Numbered from the stretch's first letter, positions 43,859 to 54,041 are shown. The stretch: 64,000 nt of DNA from Shouchella hunanensis (GCF_028735875.1 NZ_CP117834.1:1290001-1354000), one strand, 5' to 3'. Notes: generated by a model not told the origin, from the letters alone. Numbers and translations: made by a program.

Positions 43859-45473
43859 CAGTATCGCTCCTTTTCCTTTCGGTCATTGGCATAAACACAG
43901 CAAATGTTGTTCCTTGTCCCTTTTCGCTTTGAACCGTCATAGAGCCCTGCACGTGTTCAACACTTTGCTTTACTAAGGACAACCCGTAGCCACGGTTCAA
44001 TCCTTTAGTAGAGTAGCCTTGCTCGTACATGTTTTGTAATTCATCTGCATTCATACCCGGCCCATTATCTGAAATATAGATAATCAGCTCCTCTTCAATA
44101 ACAAACAGCTTTAATCGAACAACTCCATTCTCTTGATTCACCACTGCATCAAGTGCATTATCAATCAAATTTCCAAGAATAGTCGTTAATTCCAACGCTT
44201 GTTCATTTGTAGCGAATGATTGAATCGCTGTGTCTATGGAAATGTCTAACTCAACACCTCGTTCCCGCGCATAGCTTTTCTTTCCTAGCAATAAGCCTGC
44301 TAAAACAGGCTCTTTTAATTTTATCGTTACTTCGTTCACTTCTACTAATTGATTTCCTGTAATTTGCTGCACGTAGGACTCTAGCTTTTCATATTCCTTA
44401 GAATGAAGCATTCCTAAAATGATTTGCATGCGGTTCATAAATTCATGGGTCTGTGAACGGAGTGTAGACGCATACGTTTTCACCCCTGTTAATTGCTCTG
44501 CTAGCTGCTTCATTTCAGTCTTGTCCCGAAACGTGGCAATTGCTCCAATGATGTGATTGTTCAAATGAACAGGTACACGATTCACAACGATCGTCAAGTT
44601 ATTCAATGACTGCTCTTGGTTGTATTCAGGCTTACCACTCTCTATCACATGTCTAAGTCTAGAGTTTTGCATATACGTTTCTACTTTTACACCGACTGCA
44701 TTTGGTGGCAGGCCAGCACGTTCAAAGATCGTTTGAGCGGATTTGTTTACGAGGGTAATACTCCCTGTTGCATCCACTGCGATCATACCTTCTATCGTCG
44801 ATTGAAGCATGGCGCTTCGCTCTTCCAGTAATGTGGCAATCGCTTTTGGCTCTAAGTTAAAAAGGGTTCGTTTAATATAGCTTGCTAACCATATTGCCCC
44901 AACTAAACCTACTAATAAGCCAAAGAAAGTACCGATGAATAAGTTCGTCCGATTAGCAGAAACTGCTTCTTCTACCTTATCGAGTGAGATTCCCACTGCT
45001 ACGGCACCAATTTGTTGCTGTTGTTCATTATGAACGGGCGTAAACGCACGCAGCGAACGTCCTAATGTCCCTTCTGAAATGGATAGGCTTTCTTCTCCAG
45101 TGGTTAGTACCGTCTGCTCATCTCCACCAACAAAATGAGCTCCGACTTTCTCTCTTTCAGGATGGGCATAACGAATACCATCCATGTTCATCACAACAAT
45201 AAATTGAACATCTGTCTCATCCATCAGTGTTTCTATATAGGATTGAACCGATGTTGCCTCTTCTTCTATAAGTGCCTCTTGCACAATGGGTGTCAATGCC
45301 ACAACCTTTGCTAACTGCTGCGCTTTGTTTGTTTGGTTTTCCTCTACTTCTTCTTCAATCGACCGATGCACTAAAAGATCTGTAACAAGAAGTGATAGTA
45401 CTACAACAACGAACACAAGCAATAGAATGGTTGATTTTAGCGTTAAACGGTTACGCAGTTTTTTTGTACTCAT
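43851..45473 (-). CDS. malK: Sensor histidine kinase MalK (CitA/DcuS family)
   Basis: From ATG 45473 (AGAGGAAG upstream) the kinase has about 540 residues. Two membrane segments (about 13-35 and 170-190) flank an extracytoplasmic PAS-like sensor, then a cytoplasmic PAS domain (STIEGMIAVDATGSITLVN) and a histidine kinase core follow. The H-box is LRSQTHEFMNRMQII, and the N and G boxes are LGNLIDNALDAV and ISDNGPGMNADE...GYGLSLV. Family sensors bind C4-dicarboxylates or citrate. Gene pairing and neighbours indicate malate sensing. Confidence 0.9.
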   Translation of the reverse strand: MSTKKLRNRLTLKSTILLLVFVVVVLSLLVTDLLVHRSIEEEVEENQTNKAQQLAKVVALTPIVQEALIEEEATSVQSYIETLMDETDVQFIVVMNMDGIRYAHPEREKVGAHFVGGDEQTVLTTGEESLSISEGTLGRSLRAFTPVHNEQQQQIGAVAVGISLDKVEEAVSANRTNLFIGTFFGLLVGLVGAIWLASYIKRTLFNLEPKAIATLLEERSAMLQSTIEGMIAVDATGSITLVNKSAQTIFERAGLPPNAVGVKVETYMQNSRLRHVIESGKPEYNQEQSLNNLTIVVNRVPVHLNNHIIGAIATFRDKTEMKQLAEQLTGVKTYASTLRSQTHEFMNRMQIILGMLHSKEYEKLESYVQQITGNQLVEVNEVTIKLKEPVLAGLLLGKKSYARERGVELDISIDTAIQSFATNEQALELTTILGNLIDNALDAVVNQENGVVRLKLFVIEEELIIYISDNGPGMNADELQNMYEQGYSTKGLNRGYGLSLVKQSVEHVQGSMTVQSEKGQGTTFAVFMPMTERKRSDTDD

Positions 45474-45526
45474 AAGATGCGCTTCCTCTCTGCGTTTATT
45501 CCCTCGCAGTATAGCATAAAAAAACA

Positions 45527-45570
45527 AAAAGAAAGAAGCCATCTCCAATTTGAGACAGCCTCTTTCCTTT
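45527..45570 (-). terminator. Terminator of the catalase gene
   Basis: On the minus strand AAAGAGGC pairs with GCTTCTTT, with an inner TCTC/GAGA pair, and a T-rich run follows. Confidence 0.7.
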
Positions 45571-45572
45571 AA

Positions 45573-47195
45573 TTAATACGGATCCGATGGCTGGCTATCG
45601 CGTTTTGCCCCTTCCACCTGTTGTGCTTGGCGATCTTTCATGCTTTCCCGTTCTTTGTGAATCGCTTCTTTTAATCGTTTTCCATAATCTGCATCTGCTT
45701 CCGTTACATTCATAATCATTTGTTCCCGAACGGCATCATGAACATCTGCAAGAGCAGAAGAGAGGTTAGAAACCAACTCGTCCTTTTCCCAGTCCGCTAA
45801 GCGACGGTATGTTTCGCCCGCTTGTCCAAAGTTGTTCGGTCGATCGATTGCTTCACCCTTCACTTCACCAGACACATGCGGTGTATGATCTTTCCCTTTT
45901 TTTTCTGCCTCTTTTAATCCACCAATTACAGACGGCTCATAGTTAATATGGGGATTGTTGCTAGGCGGTGAATCCACTTGATACGTCATCTGTCCATCCC
46001 GCTGATTCGTCGCAACGCGCTTTTTAGGTGCATTTATCGGTAGCTGCAAGTAGTTTGCACCGACACGATAACGCTGTGTGTCTGAATAAGAGAACGTACG
46101 GCCTTGTAAAAGCTTATCATCAGAAAAATCTAGTCCATCCACTAGCACACCTGTACCAAATGCCGCTTGCTCTACTTCTGCAAAGTAGTTTTCTGGATTT
46201 TTATTTAACACCATTTTTCCAACTTTATGCCATGGGTATTGATCCTTATACCAAAGTTTCGTTGGATCAAGTGGATCAAAATCAAGCTCAGGATGATCAT
46301 GGTCTTCCATAATCTGAACATAAAGTTCCCATTCTGGATAATTGCCTTCTTTAATTGCATCATACAAATCTTGAGTTGCATGGTTAAAATTTTGACTTTG
46401 GATCTCATCTGCTTCTTTTTGCGTTAAGTTTTTAATGCCTTGAACAGGCTCCCAGTGGTATTTCACAAGAACTGCTTTTCCTTCTTCATTTATCCAACGG
46501 TAGGCGTGAACACCAGACCCTTGCATAGTTCGATAGTTTGCAGGAATGCCCCAAGGAGAAAACAAAAACGTAATCATATGAGTCGCTTCTGGGCTTTGTG
46601 ATACAAAATCAAAGAACCGTTCCATACTTTGACGATTTGTCACTGGATCAGGCTTAAAGGCATGAACCATATCAGGAAACTTTAATGGATCACGAATAAA
46701 GAAGATTTTTAAATTATTACCAACTAAATCCCAATTCCCATCTTCTGTATAAAATTTAATCGCAAACCCTCTTGGGTCTCTCAATGTTTCTGGTGAATGT
46801 GTACCATGAATGACAGTTGAAAATCGAACGAATACAGGGGTTTGCACTTCGGTATTTGTAAATACTTTTGCTCGTGTATAGGTAGAAATTGATTCGTCTC
46901 CAACTTTTCCATACGATTGAAAATAGCCATGTGCACCGGCTCCTCGACCGTGTACAACGCGTTCCGGAACACGTTCTCTGTCAAAGTGACTTACTTTTTC
47001 TAAGAAATCATAGTTTTCAAGTGTTGTTGGACCACGGTTCCCTACCGTACGAACGTTTTGATTGTCCTTTACAGGGTGACCTTGACGATTGGTAAGCGTT
47101 TCGTCTTTTTCATTCGCTGCTTTACGCTTGTCGAGAGAGTCGCCTGCACCTGTCACACCTGTTCCAAATGAGGGGGACTTATGTTTCTCATCCAT
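45573..47195 (-). CDS. Monofunctional heme catalase (KatA/KatX type)
   Basis: From ATG 47195 (AAAGGAGC upstream) it encodes 540 residues. The distal heme His lies in [13 protein letters not shown] near residue 75, the Asn in the [10 protein letters not shown]-like region ([11 protein letters not shown]), and the proximal heme Tyr in [11 protein letters not shown]. The protein has an extended N-terminus with [21 protein letters not shown] and a helical C-terminal tail of about 45 residues. This length is closer to B. subtilis KatX (about 547 residues, spore catalase) than to KatA (about 483). It decomposes hydrogen peroxide. No PerR box was visible. Confidence 0.92.
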   Translation of the reverse strand: MDEKHKSPSFGTGVTGAGDSLDKRKAANEKDETLTNRQGHPVKDNQNVRTVGNRGPTTLENYDFLEKVSHFDRERVPERVVHGRGAGAHGYFQSYGKVGDESISTYTRAKVFTNTEVQTPVFVRFSTVIHGTHSPETLRDPRGFAIKFYTEDGNWDLVGNNLKIFFIRDPLKFPDMVHAFKPDPVTNRQSMERFFDFVSQSPEATHMITFLFSPWGIPANYRTMQGSGVHAYRWINEEGKAVLVKYHWEPVQGIKNLTQKEADEIQSQNFNHATQDLYDAIKEGNYPEWELYVQIMEDHDHPELDFDPLDPTKLWYKDQYPWHKVGKMVLNKNPENYFAEVEQAAFGTGVLVDGLDFSDDKLLQGRTFSYSDTQRYRVGANYLQLPINAPKKRVATNQRDGQMTYQVDSPPSNNPHINYEPSVIGGLKEAEKKGKDHTPHVSGEVKGEAIDRPNNFGQAGETYRRLADWEKDELVSNLSSALADVHDAVREQMIMNVTEADADYGKRLKEAIHKERESMKDRQAQQVEGAKRDSQPSDPY

Positions 47196-47259
47196 TTTAC
47201 ACAGCTCCTTTATCATTCTTTCATCTCTATCATTACCAAATGAAGGGAGCCTATTCACC

Positions 47260-47291
47260 AAAAAAGCAAATCATCCTAGAATGATTTGCTT
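47260..47291 (-). terminator. Terminator of the ABC exporter gene
   Basis: On the minus strand AAGCAAATCAT pairs with ATGATTTGCTT and six T residues follow. It lies just after the exporter stop codon. Confidence 0.85.
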
Positions 47292-47301
47292 CTCCATTTT
47301 A

Positions 47302-49017
47302 CTATTGTTTAATTTGAATACTATTTAACGTTGCAAAGACACCGTTTTTCTCTATTAATTCATCGTATGTTCCTTGCTCAACAATACCGTCTTTTGTCAC
47401 AACGACAATATGATCTGCATGACGAATGGTTGCCAGTCGGTGCGCAATTACAAGTGTTGTACGATCCTCAGCCAGTTCTTTTAGTGATTGCTGAATGAGC
47501 GCTTCTGTCTCCGTATCTAAAGCAGATGTCGCTTCATCTAAGATTAAGATTGGAGGATTTTTCAAGAACGTTCGTGCAATGGCAATACGCTGCTTCTGTC
47601 CGCCAGATAGTTTCAAACCACGTTGACCAATTTGCGTATCATATCCATTCGGAAGGGACTCAACAAGCGCATCTAAGTTCGCTAGTTTTGCAGCATGGTA
47701 AATGTCTTCATCGGTTGCGTTTAAATTACCGTAACGAATATTTTCTCGCAACGTTCCCCCGAATAAAAAGACATCTTGCTGTACAATGCCAATTTGTGAA
47801 CGAAGAGATTCTTTCGTCATCTCTGTAATATTGATGCCATTAATCGTAATCGCTCCACCATTAATATCGTAGAAGCGTGGAATTAAAGAACTAATGGTTG
47901 TTTTTCCAGCTCCAGATGGACCAACAAAAGCAACCGTCTTTCCTGCTGGAATGACTAAATCAACATTCTTTAATACTGGTCGGTTATCTTCATAACCGAA
48001 CGTTACATCGTTAAACTCAATGGCACCATCTAAAATAGGCGCAGGTTTTGCGTCTTCTTTATCAACGACATCAACTTCTTCATCCATTAAATCAGTGAAA
48101 CGCTTAAACCCTGCCATTCCTTTAGGATATAATTCAAGTATCGCACTAATTTTCTCAATAGGTTTGAATAAAATATTAATATATAGAATGAAAAGAACAA
48201 ATTCTCCTACATCAATCGTCTCAACATAGAGAAGCCATGCACCGTAAATAAGCACAGATAGAATCATTAAGCGAGTCGCCAAAAAGATTCCTGAAGACGT
48301 GTAGCCCATTACTTTATAGCCGCCTACTTTTGCATTACGGAAGCGTTTATTGTTTTCACGGAACGTCTCGACTTCATGAGCCTCATTCGTAAACGATTGA
48401 ACGACACGCATACCGGATACGCTATCTTCTACTCGTGCATTTACATCACCAATTTCCGCATACATCTTTCTCCATGCTTTATTCATTTTAATATTGGTAT
48501 ATGTAATTAAAGCAATTAAAATGGGAACAAAAATCAATGCAATAAGTGCTAAGCTTGGATTTACATAGAACATAATGCTAAATGCACCAACGAACGTCAT
48601 GACCGCAATAAATAAATCTTCTGGTCCATGGTGAGCAAGTTCACCAATATCAAATAAGTCATTTGTAATTCGACTTATAATATGTCCTGTTTTCGTATTA
48701 TCAAAGAATCGAAACGACTGCCTTTGTACACTTTCAAATAAATCTTGTCGCATGTCTGTTTCAATATTGATTCCTAACTTATGCCCAAGAAAGTTTACAT
48801 TGTACTGTAAATAAGCACTAACTAAGTAGGTAGCCAATAAACCTCCGGACACCCATACTACCGTTCCCCATTCTTGTTCAGGCAATAGTGTATTAATAAA
48901 CCACTGCACCACAAGCGGGAAAATTAAATCTAAAATTGCTACTACGATGGCACTAAAAAAATCAACATAAAACAAGCGTTTATGCGGTACGTAGTAAGCA
49001 AAAAAGCGTTTTAACAT
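47302..49017 (-). CDS. ABC transporter, fused permease and ATPase (MsbA/BmrA type)
   Basis: The 571-residue half-transporter has six membrane helices (about 1-310) and a C-terminal ATPase with Walker A (GPSGAGKTT), Q-loop (QQDVFLF), signature LSGGQKQR, Walker B (ILILDEATSALD) and H-loop His (IAHRLATI). It acts as a homodimer or heterodimer exporting lipids, drugs or peptides. No partner half gene is adjacent, so a homodimer is likely. AGAGGT serves as ribosome site. Confidence 0.93.
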   Translation of the reverse strand: MLKRFFAYYVPHKRLFYVDFFSAIVVAILDLIFPLVVQWFINTLLPEQEWGTVVWVSGGLLATYLVSAYLQYNVNFLGHKLGINIETDMRQDLFESVQRQSFRFFDNTKTGHIISRITNDLFDIGELAHHGPEDLFIAVMTFVGAFSIMFYVNPSLALIALIFVPILIALITYTNIKMNKAWRKMYAEIGDVNARVEDSVSGMRVVQSFTNEAHEVETFRENNKRFRNAKVGGYKVMGYTSSGIFLATRLMILSVLIYGAWLLYVETIDVGEFVLFILYINILFKPIEKISAILELYPKGMAGFKRFTDLMDEEVDVVDKEDAKPAPILDGAIEFNDVTFGYEDNRPVLKNVDLVIPAGKTVAFVGPSGAGKTTISSLIPRFYDINGGAITINGINITEMTKESLRSQIGIVQQDVFLFGGTLRENIRYGNLNATDEDIYHAAKLANLDALVESLPNGYDTQIGQRGLKLSGGQKQRIAIARTFLKNPPILILDEATSALDTETEALIQQSLKELAEDRTTLVIAHRLATIRHADHIVVVTKDGIVEQGTYDELIEKNGVFATLNSIQIKQ

Positions 49018-49093
49018 GATTTACCTCTCTCTCTGCCTAATCAGCAGACCCCTCCTTAATTTAACGAAAGGAAACAAAAAATGCAAAGGTTAT

Positions 49094-49909
49094 TTACTGA
49101 CAATAAGGACAATAATACAATCTTCGTCCATTTTTCGTTACTTTCACAATGGTTTCCCGACACGCATAGCATAATTTACCTTCACGGTTAAACACATAGT
49201 GGCGATAATCCCGGCGTTTTTTCCCTGCATTCCTTAATTCATTCGCCAATGGATGACTCACAGTTATGCCTTCTGTTTCATAAGAGCGCTCTGACAACGT
49301 GATCAGTGCTTCTGCCATTGCATGTTGCTGCTCATCTGAACATTCACTAGGTTTAGCATCAGGGGAGATACCTGCTACATAAAGCAGTTCACTTCGCAAA
49401 TAGTTTCCGTTCCCAGCTACGAAACCTTGATCTAGTAAAAGCGCACTCCACGACCGGTTTTTAAACGTACTTGATTGCATACGCTCTAAAAGCAGTGATT
49501 CGGTGACGTCATCAGATAAGACATCTGGCCCAGCTTTCGCAATAAACGGATGGTTTACAAGCTCGTCTGTTTTAAGAACTTCAATATCAGAAGCACTGTA
49601 TAGTAGCGCTGCTTTCTTTTCTGTGTAGAGCGCCAGACGTAGCTGCCGTTTTGTTGTAGGATACGTGAACGCTTTTCGGATCATCCATTTGCCATACAAT
49701 TGATTATGAGAATAAATGCTATATCCATTAGAAAAATGAATAAGCATGGCTTTTCCCTTTGTTCGTACCGCCTCTACTTTGGCAGCTACCAAATGGTCTT
49801 CATGTTCTTTTAAATGCGGAAAAGCAAAATAGACTTCAACTAAGGTTTGTCCTTTAACAGCTTGTTCCACCTCAAATGCGGCTCTTCTTATTTCTGGACC
49901 TTCTGGCAT
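49094..49909 (-). CDS. nei: Endonuclease VIII / Fpg-type DNA glycosylase
   Basis: The 271-residue protein starts with the conserved PEGPEIRRA sequence, where Pro2 is the catalytic Schiff-base residue and Glu3 a general acid. It has the H2TH segment (FVAGNGNYLRSELLY) and a C-terminal zinc finger (CYAC...CPYC). The Nei-type start PEGPEIRRA points to endonuclease VIII rather than MutM (usually PELPEVE). The enzyme removes oxidised pyrimidines in base excision repair. AGGAGGAG site upstream. A second glycosylase would be expected elsewhere in the genome. Confidence 0.9.
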   Translation of the reverse strand: MPEGPEIRRAAFEVEQAVKGQTLVEVYFAFPHLKEHEDHLVAAKVEAVRTKGKAMLIHFSNGYSIYSHNQLYGKWMIRKAFTYPTTKRQLRLALYTEKKAALLYSASDIEVLKTDELVNHPFIAKAGPDVLSDDVTESLLLERMQSSTFKNRSWSALLLDQGFVAGNGNYLRSELLYVAGISPDAKPSECSDEQQHAMAEALITLSERSYETEGITVSHPLANELRNAGKKRRDYRHYVFNREGKLCYACRETIVKVTKNGRRLYYCPYCQ

Positions 49910-49930
49910 GACGCTCCTCCTACATACACG

Positions 49931-49960
49931 GAAGCCCTGTTAATTAATCATTAACAGGGT
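49931..49960 (-). terminator. Weak hairpin after murB
   Basis: CCCTGTTAA (49935-49943) pairs with TTAACAGGG (49951-49959). No T-tract follows on the minus strand, so it is a weak terminator or a translation-coupling hairpin. It overlaps the end of murB. Confidence 0.4.
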
Positions 49961-50879
49961 CTTCAAGATCTTCTCCTATTGTAATGACTTCCGTTTCCAG
50001 CATAACCCCAAACGTTTCATGTACTTTTTCACGCACATATTGAACGAGGTTCATGTAGTCTGTCGCTGTAGAACCATCGACATTCACGATAAAACCAGCA
50101 TGCTTTTTTGAGACTTCTGCTCCGCCTATTCTTGTTCCTTGCAAACCACTTTCTTGAATGAGTTTGCCTGCGAACATTCCTGGTGGTCGCTTAAAAACAC
50201 TCCCACAGGAAGGATACTCAAGAGGCTGCTTCGTCTCTCTTGCAATCGTTAATTCATCCATCTTTTGTTTTATTTGAACAGCATCGCCTTTTTCAAGTAA
50301 CATCGTACCTTCTAACGCAATATAACGTTTCTTCGAGAACACGCTTTTACGGTAGTCAAACTCAAACTCATCTTTTTGAAGTGTGAGAAACTCGCCTTCT
50401 TCTGTTAGCACAAGCACACTTTCAAGTACGTCGGCAATTTGGCCTCCATAGGCGCCGGCATTCATGTAAAAAGCACCACCCACGGTTCCTGGAATACCGC
50501 AAGCAAATTCAAGGCCAGTTAACGATTGTGTTAAAGCTTCTCTTGATGCACCAATAATGGTCGCACCTGTTTGCGCAACCATCTTTGTTCCTGTAATCGT
50601 AACCTTATTTAATTGCTTTAGACAGAGGGTAATCCCTCGAATTCCACCATCTTTTACAATGACATTTGATCCGTTCCCGAGTAATGTAACCGGAACTTGA
50701 TGGGCATGCGCAAATCGTAAAACGAGTTGTGTTTCTTCGTAGGTGTTTGGCGTAATAAATAAATCTGCTAAACCACCCATTTGCGTATACGTATGCTTGT
50801 AAATTGGTTCATCTTGTCGTACCACTTCATTCGGTAGTTCATTTAATAATGCTTCACAGCGTTCTATATATTCGTTCAT
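49944..50879 (-). CDS. murB: UDP-N-acetylenolpyruvoylglucosamine reductase
   Basis: The 311-residue flavoenzyme carries the FAD-binding region (HTYTQMGGLADLFITP, LLGNGSNVIVKDGGIRG) and the central GIPGTVGGAFYMNAGAYGG motif. The catalytic Ser lies in PSCGSVFKRP and a late Glu in LETEVITIGE. It reduces enolpyruvyl-UDP-GlcNAc to UDP-MurNAc with NADPH, the second committed step of peptidoglycan synthesis. It is the type IIa-like short MurB. The second ATG (50879) is chosen because AGAGG is three bases from the first. It stands outside the division-cell-wall cluster. Confidence 0.94.
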   Translation of the reverse strand: MNEYIERCEALLNELPNEVVRQDEPIYKHTYTQMGGLADLFITPNTYEETQLVLRFAHAHQVPVTLLGNGSNVIVKDGGIRGITLCLKQLNKVTITGTKMVAQTGATIIGASREALTQSLTGLEFACGIPGTVGGAFYMNAGAYGGQIADVLESVLVLTEEGEFLTLQKDEFEFDYRKSVFSKKRYIALEGTMLLEKGDAVQIKQKMDELTIARETKQPLEYPSCGSVFKRPPGMFAGKLIQESGLQGTRIGGAEVSKKHAGFIVNVDGSTATDYMNLVQYVREKVHETFGVMLETEVITIGEDLEDPVND

Positions 50880-51041
50880 TATCATCGTCCTCTAATTAAG
50901 GTCATCACTCACTTACCTTTTAAACGATATGCCTAGTGTACCTATATGCATTCGTCATGGTGAATGTGCCCGATTTGCCTCCTTTTATTCTATACAGGAT
51001 AGGCGTAAACAGTATCTTCCCTATTATGAAGGAAAACCATA

Positions 51042-51069
51042 CAAAAAAACAGACCAAACTTCTGTTTTA
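51042..51069 (-). terminator. Terminator of the flavin reductase-like gene
   Basis: On the minus strand AAAACAGA pairs with TCTGTTTT around a 7-base loop, with a run of T residues, about 90 bases after the gene. Confidence 0.75.
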
Positions 51070-51155
51070 GCTAAAGCTCACTGACAGACAGAATGGAACT
51101 TTGACTCGAAAAATGTTGTCTACATTTAGTTGAATGAATCTCGACAAACCCCAAA

Positions 51156-51776
51156 CTAATCGGGTCGCTTTAACGAAAAAAATTCACCTAAACCGGCATA
51201 GTTTGGTCCAGATAGACGTGCAACAGGCTTCAATTTGTCAGGAAGTACGTAGTTTTTTTCTTTATTATAAACGGTTTCGTCTAGATGAATGACGATTACC
51301 CTAGCGATAAGTAAGTCAAAAGAGACTTCTCCTTCATCATTTTGAATTGGTAGATGAGATTCAAGCTGACATTCAAAGCGTACTAGAGCCTCTTTAATTC
51401 CTGGTACTTGGATGGATGTGCTTTCTACAAGACTAAGGGAAGTTAAATCCACTTCACTCTCCTCAGGCTTTAGCGTCGCAGCTGTTTGATTCATATCGGA
51501 CACAAGATCCTCATGAACGACATGGATAACAAGTTCCTTCGAGGCAACCGCATTTCGTGCAGTATCTTTCATCATTCCTTTTTTTCTCCCTACAGCAATT
51601 GAAAGCAACGGCGGGTCACCTGCCAACATGGAAAAAAAACTAAAAGGAGCAGCATTCGTCTTTCCGCTTTCAGTCGAGCGCGTCGTCACAAACGCAATTG
51701 GACGTGGTATCACTGTACCACTTAAAAGTTTATAGCGTTCTTTTGCCGTTAAATTCATTACATTAATTTTATGCAT
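51156..51776 (-). CDS. Flavin reductase-like FMN-binding split-barrel protein
   Basis: The 206-residue protein belongs to the DIM6/NTAB flavin reductase-like family, with the N-terminal region SGTVIPRPIAFVTTR, NAAPFSFFSMLAGDPPLLSIAVG and MKDTARNAVASKELVIHVV. Members bind FMN in a split beta-barrel and reduce flavins or act as oxidoreductase components. The substrate is unknown. The ATG 51776 lies eight bases after AAAGGA. It is divergent from the peptide transporter operon. Confidence 0.85.
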   Translation of the reverse strand: MHKINVMNLTAKERYKLLSGTVIPRPIAFVTTRSTESGKTNAAPFSFFSMLAGDPPLLSIAVGRKKGMMKDTARNAVASKELVIHVVHEDLVSDMNQTAATLKPEESEVDLTSLSLVESTSIQVPGIKEALVRFECQLESHLPIQNDEGEVSFDLLIARVIVIHLDETVYNKEKNYVLPDKLKPVARLSGPNYAGLGEFFSLKRPD

Positions 51777-52435
51777 CAACGAGTTCCTTTCTCACTTAGG
51801 TTAACCATCTCGTTATTGGTAGATTAGGAAAATAGTAGCCAGTGCGTTTCCTAATGATCCTTAAACAGGTAGTATGTTCCAGTGAATGAATCCTTCGTAT
51901 TGTCTCTTAAAAAATATTTATTTGATTTATTTTATTATACAACAACGCTGTTTTACAATCGTTTCTCTTTAACCATTTCATCGCTCCTATCCTCATCATG
52001 TTGTTAAGAAATTCGCTTTCTATATCCAATTAGAATTTATTTTATTTGTATATAAAAAATGTCATGTTCACCTTGTAAGCGCTGTTGATCTTTTTCCGTA
52101 CGCAAACTAGCTCTTTTTTCTAGTTTCTAACAATCAACTGTTTAGAGACGAATATTCAATTCTATTTCCAAATCAATTTTCGTAAAATTCATACGCTAGC
52201 TTTACAAAATCTCAAATTGAATGAAGTAAAAATTTAGTAAAATAAACTTTTCTACTAAAGTTTTTTTCTGTTTTTGTTTTTAAAACGCTAATTGACTGAA
52301 TTTTATATAGTCGTTATACTCTGGAATAACTTTCTCATCTTTTTTCATTTTTTCTAACACTTTTTTTAATGATGGAGCTAAAGATGAAACTGTTACTGCA
52401 AGAATGGCAACTTATGCGAGAAGGGGGAAACGTTT
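51777..52435. other. AT-rich intergenic region upstream of the peptide transporter
   Basis: This 659-base region has no convincing gene on either strand. It contains a consensus promoter at 52292-52320, a hairpin AACTAG...CTAGTT near 52105-52125, and a cre-like sequence TGTAAGCGCTGTTG at 52074-52087, which matches the CcpA consensus except the final CA. The stretch 52018-52060 and 52200-52280 are nearly pure A/T. No riboswitch or T-box fold was recognised. Confidence 0.6.
52292..52320 (+). promoter_or_regulatory. Sigma-A promoter of the peptide transporter operon
   Basis: TTGACT (52292-52297) and TATACT (52315-52320) are spaced by exactly 17 bases, a near-consensus vegetative promoter. The leader to the first start codon would be about 110 bases. 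Confidence 0.75.
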
Positions 52436-53989
52436 TTGAAGAAGATTAGTGCATTACTTTTAGGGGTCAGTGTATGTTTAGCAGCATGTGGAGGAGAGAC
52501 AGAAGATGTTCAGTCTCTTGATGAAGGAGCTGCCTCTATTGATGAAGAGAACAGAACATTAACCATTGCTTTAGGAACTGATGTCGTCTCGTTTGATATT
52601 CATGATCATAATAATACGTCTACCGAGGCTGTGCACGACAACATGTTTAACTATTTATTTAAACGGGATAGCCAAAACGAGATACAACCAGAACTTGTAG
52701 ATACGTATGAGCACATTGATGATGTAACGGTAGAAATGACATTAAAAGAAGGAGTCACCTTCCACAATGGCGATCCACTAACGTCAGAAGACGTGAAGTT
52801 TACACTTGAACGTGTGGCAAATGATGACACATTGCAAGAGTATCCTAACTATCGTCAAATAAAAGAAGTGGACATTGTTGATGACTTAACATTCCGAGTC
52901 ATTACGCATGAAGAGGAACCTTCCCTATTCCACCGACTATCGAGATTGGGTTCAAGCATTCTTCCAAAAACGTACATAGAAGAAGAAGGATGGGATCACT
53001 TCTTAGCTAATCCGATTGGAACAGGACCCTACCAGTTTGAGGAATGGGTACGCGATTCACAAGTTGTCATGACGCCATATACTGAATATTTTGAAGGCGA
53101 AGTGGATGAATGGGATGAAGTCATTTTCCGTGTCATACCAGAAAATTCTACACGCGTATCTGAACTTTTAACTGGCGGTGTGGATATTGCCGTTAACGTA
53201 CCTCCTGCAGATTGGGACCGTGTTAATGGAAATGCAGGTACATCGATGGCATCAGAAACGTCTAACCGAACGATGATGCTCATTCTCCGTGCTACAGAAG
53301 GGTTTCCAACAGCTGATGTTAGAGTTCGTCAAGCACTCAACCTAGCTATTAACAATGAGGCTATTACAGAGAACGCCCTTCGAGGCGGGGGCGTACCAAC
53401 AAGAACGAGAGTTGCTCCTGGCAATTTCGGAGCGGAAGAATCCTTGTATGATTCATATGATTATGATGTCGAACAAGCTCAAGCCCTTATGGATGAAGCT
53501 GGTTACCCTGATGGATTTGAGATGACGCTACATTCCCCGCGTGGACGCTATTTGCAAGATGCTGAAATCGCAGAACTTGTAGGCGGCATGCTAAAAGCCA
53601 TAAATGTAGAGGTTACGGTTGAATTTATGGAGTGGAGTAATTTCGTGGAAATGCGTCAAGCTGGCACGAACAAAGATGCTTATTTAATTGGTTTAGGTAA
53701 CTCCATGTTTGATGGCGCTTATGCAGTGGACTGGTATCGAGGAGATCGTTTCGTTGGTGAAACGGACTATCAAAACGAAGAAATAGATGCATTGCTTGAT
53801 GCTTCTGCAATCAATATGGATGATGCAGAGCGTGCTGAACAGATTCAGGAAATTCAGCGTATTGCTAATGAGGAACAGCCCCACATTATGCTTCACCAAG
53901 AAACCGTCAATTATGGAGTCAATGATCGGGTCAACTTCTCACCTGCAATGGATGAAATGATTTATGTGCCATCCATCTCAAAAAACTAA
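52436..53989 (+). CDS. Peptide ABC transporter substrate-binding lipoprotein (family 5)
   Basis: The 517-residue protein starts with TTG at 52436 after an AAGGGGG site. It has a lipoprotein signal ending LAACGG and the family 5 fold: FDIHDHNNTSTEAVHDNMF, VTFHNGDPLTSEDVKFTLER, ANPIGTGPYQFEEWV and DVRVRQALNLAINNEAI. Members deliver di-/oligopeptides, nickel or sugars to a binding-protein-dependent transporter. It opens a six-gene operon. A hairpin before the next gene may raise its expression relative to the rest. Confidence 0.92.
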   Translation: MKKISALLLGVSVCLAACGGETEDVQSLDEGAASIDEENRTLTIALGTDVVSFDIHDHNNTSTEAVHDNMFNYLFKRDSQNEIQPELVDTYEHIDDVTVEMTLKEGVTFHNGDPLTSEDVKFTLERVANDDTLQEYPNYRQIKEVDIVDDLTFRVITHEEEPSLFHRLSRLGSSILPKTYIEEEGWDHFLANPIGTGPYQFEEWVRDSQVVMTPYTEYFEGEVDEWDEVIFRVIPENSTRVSELLTGGVDIAVNVPPADWDRVNGNAGTSMASETSNRTMMLILRATEGFPTADVRVRQALNLAINNEAITENALRGGGVPTRTRVAPGNFGAEESLYDSYDYDVEQAQALMDEAGYPDGFEMTLHSPRGRYLQDAEIAELVGGMLKAINVEVTVEFMEWSNFVEMRQAGTNKDAYLIGLGNSMFDGAYAVDWYRGDRFVGETDYQNEEIDALLDASAINMDDAERAEQIQEIQRIANEEQPHIMLHQETVNYGVNDRVNFSPAMDEMIYVPSISKN

Positions 53990-53996
53990 TTGTAAC

Positions 53997-54018
53997 GGCC
54001 AGGGAAATCCTGGCCTTT
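53997..54018 (+). terminator. Intercistronic hairpin after the binding-protein gene
   Basis: GGCCAGG (53997-54003) pairs with CCTGGCC (54009-54015) and is followed by only three T residues. It is probably a partial terminator or mRNA stabiliser. Confidence 0.6.
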
Positions 54019-54041
54019 CCTAAGAAAAAGGAGGCGACGAT

